64,000 bases of DNA from Geminocystis sp. NIES-3709 (GTDB lineage: Bacteria; Cyanobacteriota; Cyanobacteriia; Cyanobacteriales; Cyanobacteriaceae). Location: assembly GCF_001548115.1 (NCBI RefSeq), contig NZ_AP014821.1:2669262-2733261 (forward strand). The letters run 5' to 3'. Below, piece after piece: positions 37,789-45,600 of this stretch. A model generated the notes under the pieces. The model made no database searches, was not told the DNA's origin, and saw only the letters and a list, made by a program, of their open reading frames with translations. How positions within the stretch are numbered: position 1 is the stretch's first letter; each line of letters opens with the position of its first letter. The position numbers and the translations under genes are program-made.

Positions 37789-38657
37789 TATCTCCTGAAG
37801 GTTATAGTCATTGCCATGCTTTTGACGAATTTGCCTTAACTCTTTATTATGGCTTTCAGAATTTGGGTTATGGTGTGTCGCTCGGCGTAGCCGCACCTTC
37901 GGTGTTCGCACAACGTGCCTTTGGCATCGCCCGTAATTTTGATAATATTGTCGGAATACCGATCGTCTTGGGAGGTAATTTATTAACTTATGTTGAGAAT
38001 GTTCAATTGCCAAATAATAGCATTATTTTTAACTTAGAACAGGTAGAACAAGGATCATCGTGGTTTACTCCCCAGTATATTGATTTACTCAAAAGTTATC
38101 AAGTGTGGGATTATAGCGATCGAAATATCGATAATTTAAAACGATTTTTTGGTATATCGGGAGTGAAAAAATGTTCTATAGGTTATGTACCACAAATGAC
38201 GAGATTGAGTCTTGCTGATGAGCCTGATATTGATGTGTTGTTTTATGGTTCTATTAATGAAAGAAGACAAAGTATATTAGAGGGATTGAAAGAGAAAGGG
38301 TTAAATGTCAAAATTTTGTCAGGGGTATATGGTCAAATGCGGGATGATTGGATTGCTCGATCGAAATTGGTAATTAACATACACTATTATTCAGCACAAG
38401 TTTTAGAGTTAGTGAGATTGTCTTATTTGTTAGCCAATAAAGTTTGTATCGTTTCAGAAACAGGATTGGATAAATCCTTAGAAATTGCTTTTCAAGAAGG
38501 TATTGCTTTCGCCGATTATGACAACTTAGTAGAAACTTGTGTTAACTTAATAAAAGGAGATCGATCAAACCGAGAAGCCATAGCCCAAAAAGGATACAAT
38601 ATTTTTTCTAGCCTAAATCAGTCGATCGAATTACGAGAATTATTAAATAATCTTTGA
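37740..38657 (+). CDS. Glycosyltransferase-like protein with missing start and in-frame repeat insertion
   Basis: The frame is open from 37740 and looks genuine from HYTIYIVSPEGYSHCHAFDE onward. It has no ATG, GTG or TTG before that block. The TTG at 37863 would cut off the conserved start. A one-base change in the A9 run at 37760-37768 would put a TTG in frame, so the start is probably frameshifted. The C-terminal half (DIDVLFYGSINERRQSIL, KLVINIHYYSAQVLELVRLS, IAFADYDNLVETCVN) resembles a GT-B glycosyltransferase C-domain. Residues coded by 37872-37931 are repeat-derived. It ends 9 bases before the Uma2 ATG. Function may be lost. Confidence 0.6.
   Translation, partial: KGDYYWRKKNHYTIYIVSPEGYSHCHAFDEFALTLYYGFQNLGYGVSLGVAAPSVFAQRAFGIARNFDNIVGIPIVLGGNLLTYVENVQLPNNSIIFNLEQVEQGSSWFTPQYIDLLKSYQVWDYSDRNIDNLKRFFGISGVKKCSIGYVPQMTRLSLADEPDIDVLFYGSINERRQSILEGLKEKGLNVKILSGVYGQMRDDWIARSKLVINIHYYSAQVLELVRLSYLLANKVCIVSETGLDKSLEIAFQEGIAFADYDNLVETCVNLIKGDRSNREAIAQKGYNIFSSLNQSIELRELLNNL
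37872..37931. repeat. Palindromic dispersed repeat inserted in the glycosyltransferase-like gene
   Basis: GTGTCGCTCGGCGTAGCCG, then CACCTTCGGTGTTCGCACAA, then CGTGCCTTTGGCATCGCC. It is GC-rich DNA in an AT-rich gene and resembles the CGTAGCC...GGCATCGC repeats common in cyanobacteria. It codes VSLGVAAPSVFAQRAFGIA in frame between LGYG and RNFDNI. Confidence 0.65.
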
Positions 38658-38666
38658 GCAAAAGTT

Positions 38667-39224
38667 ATGATTGCTACCATCGAAAAAACCATCACCTTAG
38701 AAGAATTTTTACAACAACCAGAAACAAAACCCGCTCAAGAATTTATTAATGGAATTATTACCACGAAGCCCATGCCTCAAGGACAACATAGCCGTTTACA
38801 AATAAAACTTTCTACTGTTATTAATCAAATTACGGAATCAACTAAAATTGCTTATGCTTTTCCTGAATTGCGTTGTAGTTCTACTAATAGATCGATCGTG
38901 CCAGATGTAGCGGTGTTTCTTTGGGGTAGAATACCGCGCACAGAAAAAGGAAGAATAGCTAATAGATTTGATGGATTTCCTGATTGGAGTATTGAAATTT
39001 TATCACCAGATCAAAGTGTTCTAAAAGTGTTAGATAATTTGCTTTTTTGTTCTGAAAATGGTACTAATTTAGGTTGGTTAATTAATCCCGAAGATGAGAC
39101 AATTGTCGTTGTATTTAGTGATCAAAAAGTTAAGATTTATCGTGATGATGATATTTTGCCTGTATTAAATAAAATAGAACTGAAATTGACGGTTAATGAT
39201 GTTTTTAATTGGCTTAATATTTAA
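38667..39224 (+). CDS. Uma2 family (DUF820) endonuclease-like protein
   Basis: 185 residues. It belongs to the large cyanobacterial DUF820 family with a PD-(D/E)xK nuclease-like fold. Visible core: ITLEEFLQQPETKPAQEFING, then the acidic VPDVAVFLW, then WSIEILSPDQS and the NGTNLGWLINPEDE block. Chromosomes carry many paralogues; the role is unknown. It overlaps no neighbour but follows the glycosyltransferase-like frame by 9 bases. A fragment of its 3' end is duplicated at 36108-36222. Confidence 0.87.
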   Translation: MIATIEKTITLEEFLQQPETKPAQEFINGIITTKPMPQGQHSRLQIKLSTVINQITESTKIAYAFPELRCSSTNRSIVPDVAVFLWGRIPRTEKGRIANRFDGFPDWSIEILSPDQSVLKVLDNLLFCSENGTNLGWLINPEDETIVVVFSDQKVKIYRDDDILPVLNKIELKLTVNDVFNWLNI

Positions 39225-39311
39225 TATTTCTGAAAAAAGATTGCTTCGTTACCTCACAACAACGATCGCCTCACAATGAAGTAATATATAGAAAAAATCA
39301 TAAGTCTAAAG

Positions 39312-41168
39312 ATGATTAATGAAAATATATCTAGCACCCCGATAAAAGCCCTAAATATATGGCAAGAAGCTCTCATTGCCCATCAAAAAAGCAATTTACC
39401 CAAAGCGATCGAACTTTATCGACAAGTAATCCTTCAAAACCCTGATTTTGCTGATGCTTATGCGAATTTAGCTATGGCTTTATCTTACAACGCCCAAAGA
39501 GAGGAAGCCGATCGAGCTTTTCATTATTCTTTACAATTACAACCGAATCACGCAACCAATCATAGTAATTATGGGTTTTTTCTCAGTTGCACGGGAGAAT
39601 ATGAGAAAGCAGTACAACATTTACGCCGTGCCATACAAATCAATCCACAATTAAGTATCGCTTGGTTTAATTTAGGCAACACACTACGTTATCTCGATCG
39701 ATGGGAAGAAGCGGTATCCTGTTATCAAGTAGCCTTACCTTTAGATCCTAATCATATCGAAATTCTTAGCGATTGGAATTTTGCTGTACGAAAAATATGT
39801 CGTTGGTCTGTGGAAGAATATCTTACTATGACTTTACTCCAAGCCTCCGCCCGTCAACTAGAATTAGGAAAAATCTCCCCTATTAATCCCTTCGTTGCCT
39901 GTTTTTTACCTCTATCTTTACAGGAGTTTCAAGAAGTTTGTGCCAGTCACGCTCAAGCCTTGTCAAATTTAGTCAACCAGACTACTCCTGATAATTATTT
40001 TAAGCACGTTTCTCCCCATAGATCATCGAATCGCAAAATTAAGATTGGTTATGTATGCGCAGGTTTTCTTAATCATCCCACTGGGCAACTAACTCAAGGA
40101 ATGTTTGAAAGATACGATCGAAATCGCTTTGAAGTTTATGGTTATGCTATCTCAAAAAGTGATGGAAGTGTTTATCGACAAGAGATTGAGAAATCGATCG
40201 AGCATTTTCGTCTAGTGGATAATTTATCTAACCTAGCCATTGCAGAAATGATTTTTGAGGATGGTATTGATATTTTAATCGATCTTGATGGTTATACCAG
40301 CAATCATCGTCAAGGGGTATTTGCTTTTAAACCCGCACCTATTCAAGTTACATGGTTAGCTTTTGCAGGTACTACGGGAGCAGACTATATTGATTATCTC
40401 ATCGCCGATGAAATTATTGTACCCCCACAGTTCGATCGTTTTTATACGGAAACCGTCATTCGTCTTCCCCACACCTATCAAGTTAATAATCATCGTCAAC
40501 TACCTCCTCTTAAAACACTAAATCGAGCTACAGAGCGTAAACGAGAAGGATTACCAGAAGATGCCATCGTGTTTTGCTCTTTTAATAATAATGCCAAGAT
40601 TGATCGAAGTACTTATAACGCATGGTTACAAATTCTCAAAGCCATTCCTAATAGTGTCTTGTGGATATTAGTGGATACTTCTGAAGGGTTAGAAAATATG
40701 CACTCGAAAGCCCAAAAAGCAGGTATTGCCCCCAGTAGAATAATTCGAGCTTTACATAAACCTTTACCAGAGCATCTTCAAAGATTACAACTAGGAGATT
40801 TGTTTTTAGACTCTTTTATCTGTAATGCCCACACCACCGCCACCGATGCCCTTTGGGGAGAATTGCCCGTTTTAACCTGTCAAGGGAAAACTTTTGCTTC
40901 GAGGGTAGGGGCAAGTTTACTCACATCCTCCCATTTACCGCAATTAATTTGTACATCTCCTCAAGAGTTTATTAAAAAAGCCATAGAATTAGCCCAAAAT
41001 CCTGCACAATTACAAGCCTTGAAACAACATTTACATAACCATAAATATCATCTCCCCCTCTTTGACACCGATAAATGGGTACAAGATTTTGAAGAAGCTA
41101 TGATGATGATATTCGATCGATTTTTATCATCTCAACCCACAAAACCGATCAACTTAAAACAAATCTGA
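39312..41168 (+). CDS. TPR protein with GT41 (O-GlcNAc-transferase/SPINDLY-type) domain
   Basis: 618 residues. TPR units fill about 12-150 (for example AIELYRQVILQNPDFADAYA, NHSNYGFFLSCTGEYEKAVQ). The GT41 catalytic region starts near 245 with KIGYVCAGFLNHPTGQL. It includes DILIDLDGYTSNHRQGVFAF, APIQVTWLAFAGTTGADYID, and the C-terminal donor-site block LDSFICNAHTTATDALWGEL. GT41 enzymes add a sugar to Ser/Thr of proteins. Cytoplasmic. With two Ser/Thr-rich giant surface proteins close by, a link to their glycosylation is possible but only inferred. Its end overlaps the decayed toxin gene on the other strand. Confidence 0.9.
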   Translation: MINENISSTPIKALNIWQEALIAHQKSNLPKAIELYRQVILQNPDFADAYANLAMALSYNAQREEADRAFHYSLQLQPNHATNHSNYGFFLSCTGEYEKAVQHLRRAIQINPQLSIAWFNLGNTLRYLDRWEEAVSCYQVALPLDPNHIEILSDWNFAVRKICRWSVEEYLTMTLLQASARQLELGKISPINPFVACFLPLSLQEFQEVCASHAQALSNLVNQTTPDNYFKHVSPHRSSNRKIKIGYVCAGFLNHPTGQLTQGMFERYDRNRFEVYGYAISKSDGSVYRQEIEKSIEHFRLVDNLSNLAIAEMIFEDGIDILIDLDGYTSNHRQGVFAFKPAPIQVTWLAFAGTTGADYIDYLIADEIIVPPQFDRFYTETVIRLPHTYQVNNHRQLPPLKTLNRATERKREGLPEDAIVFCSFNNNAKIDRSTYNAWLQILKAIPNSVLWILVDTSEGLENMHSKAQKAGIAPSRIIRALHKPLPEHLQRLQLGDLFLDSFICNAHTTATDALWGELPVLTCQGKTFASRVGASLLTSSHLPQLICTSPQEFIKKAIELAQNPAQLQALKQHLHNHKYHLPLFDTDKWVQDFEEAMMMIFDRFLSSQPTKPINLKQI

Positions 41169-41427
41169 ATGACTTCCCATTCTAGTCAAAAATAAGGTTT
41201 CTTCATCATATTTATATATTAAAAGCTAGTCGGGTTGTATATGACATTCTCTAAAATCGGCATAATTTCCTGAAAGATTATGATCTCTATTTTTCGTTGG
41301 TAAAGGGTAAAGGTTCTTTTCTGACAAGTTTTTCAATGATTTCTACTAATAATTTGATTTCTTTTCCTGATTTTACTGCTTTTTTAAAATCCTTTTTAAA
41401 TTGGGATGTTCTATGTATTTTAAGCAT
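41154..41427 (-). pseudogene. YafQ-type toxin, broken by a frameshift and a nonsense codon
   Basis: It begins MLKIHRTSQFKKDFKKAVKS. After LPFTNEK the frame hits TAG, and the family sequence resumes one frame over as NRDHNLSGNYADFRECHIQP. After ECHIQPD a TAG stands where the family has Trp (TGG). The tail then reads LLIYKYDEETLFLTRMGSHS. Active-site residues known in YafQ (the His/Asp of ECHxxPD and the late His) are still readable. Length without the lesions is about 91 residues, the family norm. It follows the antitoxin by 6 bases. Confidence 0.82.
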
Positions 41428-41433
41428 TTTGAG

Positions 41434-41691
41434 TTAATCATTCAAATCCTCAAAAAGCTGATCTACAGAATTAAATGTTTCACCAATTTTTTTCTCTGTA
41501 TCATTCATAGCTGAAATTGTTATTTTATTTAGTATTTTCACATCAAAAGGCAGTCCATTATGTAATAAAACCTGTGCATAAAAGAGATTTACTGCCTCAT
41601 CAGGAGTCATACCAATATCAATAAATATTTGTTCAACTTTTGTTTTTAATTCCGCATCAGTTACTGCTTTTATGACTGCATTCTTCGACAT
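41434..41691 (-). CDS. RelB/DinJ family antitoxin
   Basis: 85 residues, intact. Ribbon-helix-helix N-terminus (AVIKAVTDAELKTKVEQIF) and the family block IGMTPDEAVNLFYAQVLLHN, then GLPFDV, then an acidic tail that would bind the toxin. It normally neutralises the mRNA interferase YafQ and represses the operon. The partner toxin directly downstream is broken, so the gene may now act only as a DNA-binding repressor or as an antidote to toxins elsewhere. Confidence 0.85.
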   Translation of the reverse strand: MSKNAVIKAVTDAELKTKVEQIFIDIGMTPDEAVNLFYAQVLLHNGLPFDVKILNKITISAMNDTEKKIGETFNSVDQLFEDLND

Positions 41692-41845
41692 TATATGACT
41701 CTAAATATCAATACATTCATTTATCATTTTACCATAAAAATAAATTTAAAATTATTGATGCGAGTGTCACTACGGCGACTCATTCTTTACTGACTCGATC
41801 GAACTTTCAATGGGAAAAAAGAAAATCTCTTTGTGTAGAAAAATA

Positions 41846-42127
41846 TCAATGAGTAATTTCTGCAAGGGCATTATTAATAACCGTTTCTGCCACTCCCTGA
41901 CGTTTTAAACTATCAATCAACTCCAGAAAGTTACTTTGTTCTAGTTTTTCTAAATCTTGCCGTAATCCTTGCCCTATATAAGCCCTGATTAGAGGTTGAT
42001 AACCAGAAAATCCTAAAAGGGGAGCGATCGTTTTTAATTCTTCTACGACATCTTCAGGCATACGCAGAGTCACGCTTTTCATCGGACGATCGCTGTTTAA
42101 TCTTTGTTTTAAAATTTCAATTTTCAT
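41846..42127 (-). CDS. Ribbon-helix-helix antitoxin of a BrnT-type module
   Basis: 93 residues. A short basic lead, then the RHH strand and helices SVTLRMPEDVVEELKTIAPL, GFSGYQPLIRAYIGQGLRQD, and a helical tail. Its ATG lies inside the last codons of the upstream toxin frame (11-base overlap), the usual toxin-first order for BrnT modules. Intact, while the toxin has a stop codon. Confidence 0.78.
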   Translation of the reverse strand: MKIEILKQRLNSDRPMKSVTLRMPEDVVEELKTIAPLLGFSGYQPLIRAYIGQGLRQDLEKLEQSNFLELIDSLKRQGVAETVINNALAEITH

Positions 42128-42413
42128 AGTATATACGCTCTTGACAAGTGGCTTGACGGGCTGAAATAATGCGAATCATGTCATTTTCTTGTTGAATATG
42201 AACCACAAATAAGAGGTAATTATTTTTGTCCATACCGATAACAGCATCTCTAGCTTCATAATTACGACTAGCATTCACTACCACTAAAAAGGGATCGAAA
42301 AATACTTCGGTAGCTCTTTCAAAGGTAATGCCCTTATGTTTGATGGGGTTTTACTTGGCTTTTTCTTCATTCCAAATAAAAGTTATACCATTGAGAATAA
42401 ATGTGACATCCAT
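42117..42413 (-). pseudogene. BrnT-family toxin with an in-frame stop codon
   Basis: 98 codons plus the stop from ATG at 42413 (MDVTFILNGITFIWNEEKAK). TAA follows at 42351-42353, then the frame continues unshifted: NPIKHKGITFERATEVFFDP, SRNYEARDAVIG, and IRIISARQATCQERIYYEN. BrnT toxins are RelE-like RNases; the KHxGITFE and the ISAR...ERxxYE blocks are the family core. Codon 21 would be Leu by a single base change (TTA to TAA). Confidence 0.82.
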
Positions 42414-42505
42414 TTAATTATAATCAACTTTTTATTGACATTGTCAATATTTTATTCTCTCATTATATATACTTGTATTTTTATATGATCGAACGTCCTT
42501 AAATT

Positions 42506-42600
42506 TCCCCGAAGCCATCTTATCGTTATTTTGTGATGAGGGTATGGGATTCCTTCGCTATCCCTCGGAATGACTGTGAAAACTTGATTGTCATGGCTAG
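42506..42600. repeat. Dispersed repeat upstream of the FG-GAP gene
   Basis: TCCCCGAAGCCATCTTATCG and later GATTCCTTCGCTATCCCTCG, GAATGACTGTGAAAAC, GATTGTCATGGCTAGGG. The same order of motifs occurs at 36515-36660, downstream of the first RTX gene. Related GATTGCTTCGTTACCTC-type strings lie near 39239 and, inverted, near 5263-5290. Confidence 0.6.
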
Positions 42601-42687
42601 GGGGTGAGAGTTAATTGATAATTTTTATGGTAGGATTAATAAAATTTAATTAACCTCCCCATCAACAAAATTTAGAAGTCAATCACC

Positions 42688-45600
42688 ATGGCAAACTCCA
42701 CCTTTAATCTCTCAAACCTCAATGGTAATAATGGCTTTATTCTCAATGGTATTACTCCTGGTGACTATTCGGGCGTGAGTGTGAGTAATGGGGGAGACAT
42801 CAACGGCGATGGTATTGATGACCTCCTTATCGGTGCAAGAAATGCAGATCCCAATGGCAGTAATTCGGGACAGACTTATGTGGTGTTTGGTAGTCGTAGC
42901 GGTTTTAGTAGTAGCTTCAATCTATCTACTTTAGATGGCAGTAATGGCTTTCGTCTTAATGGTATTACTGCTTATGATCGATCGGGCGTGAGTGTGAGTA
43001 ATGGGGGGGACATCAACGGTGATGGTATTAATGACCTCATTATCGGTGCCTATGGTGCCGATCCCAATGGCGTTGATTCGGGACAGACTTATGTGGTGTT
43101 TGGTAGCCGTAGCGGTTTCGCCAGTAACTTGAATCTTTCTACCCTCAATGGTAGTAATGGCTTCCGTCTTAATGGTATTAATATTCGTGACTATTCGGGA
43201 AGAAGTGTGAGTAATGGGGGGGACATCAACGGTGATGGTATTGATGACCTCATTATCGGTGCATTTGGTGCCGACCCCAATGGCATTAGCTCGGGACAGA
43301 ATTATGTGGTGTTTGGTAGCCGTAGCGGTTTCGCCAGTAACTTGAATCTTTCTACTCTCAATGGCAGTAATGGCTTCCGTCTTAATGGTATTAATATTGT
43401 TGACTATTCGGGTAGAAGTGTGAGTAATGGGGGGGACATCAACGGTGATGGTATCGATGACCTCCTTATCGGTGCCTATTTTGCCGATCCCAATGGTATT
43501 AGTATTAGTGGTTCGGGACAGACTTATGTGGTGTTTGGCAGTCGTAGCGGTTTTGCTAGTAACTTCAATCTATCCACTTTAGATGGCAGTAATGGCTTCC
43601 GTCTTAATGGTATTAATGCAAATGATCGATCGGGCTTTAGTGTGAGTAATGGGGGGGACATCAACGGCGATGGCATTGATGATCTCCTTATCGGTGCTTC
43701 TTTTGCCGACCCCAATGGCACGGATTCGGGACAGACTTATGTGGTGTTTGGTAGTCGTAGCGGTTTTGGTAGTAACTTCAATCTATCCACTTTAGATGGC
43801 AGTAATGGCTTCCGTCTTAATGGTATTAATGCAAATGATCGATCGGGCGTGAGTGTGAGTAATGGGGGGGACATCAACGGCGATGGTATCGATGACCTGA
43901 TTATCGGTGCTAATGGTGCCGATCCCAATGGCGTTGATTCGGGACAGACTTATGTGGTGTTTGGTAGTCGTAGCGGTTTTGCTAGTAACTTCAATCTATC
44001 CACTTTAGATGGCAGTAATGGCTTCCGTCTTAATGGCATTAATGTGGGTTACAATTCGGGCGTGAGTGTGAGTAATGGGGAGGACATCAACGGCGATGGT
44101 ATTGATGACCTCCTTATCGGTGCAAATTTTGCCGATCCCAATAGCAATAGTAATTCGGGACAGTCTTATGTGGTGTACGGCAACTCAGCCCCCATTCTCG
44201 ACCTCAACGGTACTACTGGACAAGTACTAGGCTTCCGTCTTAATGGTATTAATGTTGATGATCGATCGGGCTTTAGTGTGAGTAATGGGGGGGACATCAA
44301 CGGCGATGGTATTGATGACCTGATTATCGGTGCTTATGGTGCCGATCCCAATGGCATTAGTGCTTCAGGACAGTCTTATGTGGTGTTTGGTAGCCGTAGC
44401 GGTTTTACCAGTAACTTCAATCTCTCCACCCTAGATGGTAGTAATGGCTTTCGTCTTAATGGTATTAATGCGGATGATCGATTGGGCGTAAGTGTGAGTA
44501 ATGGGGGGGACATCAACGGGGATGGTATCGATGACCTCATTATCGGTGCTTATGGTGCCGATCCCAATGGCAATGTTGATTCGGGACAGTCTTATGTGGT
44601 GTTTGGTAGCCGTAGCTCTTTTACCAGTAACTTCAATCTGTCGAACCTAGATGGTAGTAATGGCTTCCGTCTTAATGGTATTAATGTTGGTGATCGATCG
44701 GGCTTCAGTGTGAGTAATGGGGGGGACATCAACGGAGATGGTATCGATGACCTCATTATCGGTGCTGATCGTGCAGGTAGTAATTCGGGACAGTCTTATG
44801 TGGTGTTTGGTAGCCGTAGCGGTTTTACCAGTAACTTCAATCTCTCCACCCTCAATGGTAGTAATGGCTTCCGTCTTAATGGTATTAATGCAAATGACTA
44901 TTCGGGAAGAAGTGTGAGTAATGCAGGGGACATCAACGGGGATGGTATCGATGACCTCATTATCGGTGCATTTACTGCAGATCCCAATGGCAGTGCTTCG
45001 GGACAGTCTTATGTGGTGTTTGGTAGTCGTAGCGGTTTTACCAGTAACTTCAATCTCTCCACCCTCAATGGTAGTAATGGCTTCCGTCTCAATGGTATTA
45101 ATGCAAGTGACTTTTCGGGAAGAAGTGTGAGTAATGGGGGGGACATCAACGGGGATGGTATCGATGACCTCATTATCGGTGCATTTACTGCAGATCCCAA
45201 TGGCAATAGTAATTCGGGACAGAGTTATGTGGTGTTTGGTAGCCGTAGCGGTTTTACCAGTAACTTCAATCTCTCCACCCTAGATGGTAGTAATGGCTTC
45301 CGTCTTAATGGTATTAATGCAAATGACCTTTCGGGAAGAAGTGTGAGTAATGGGGGGGACATCAACGGGGATGGTATCGATGACCTCCTTATCGGTGCAG
45401 ACTCAGCAGATCCCAATGGCAGTTATTCGGGACAGACTTATGTGGTGTTTGGTAGCCGTAGCGGTTTTACCAGTAACTTCAATCTCTCCACCCTAGATGG
45501 TAGTAATGGCTTCCGTCTTAATGGTATTAATTTTGATGATCGATCGGGCTTTAGTGTGAGTAATGGGGGGGACATCAACGGCGATGGTATTGATGACCTC

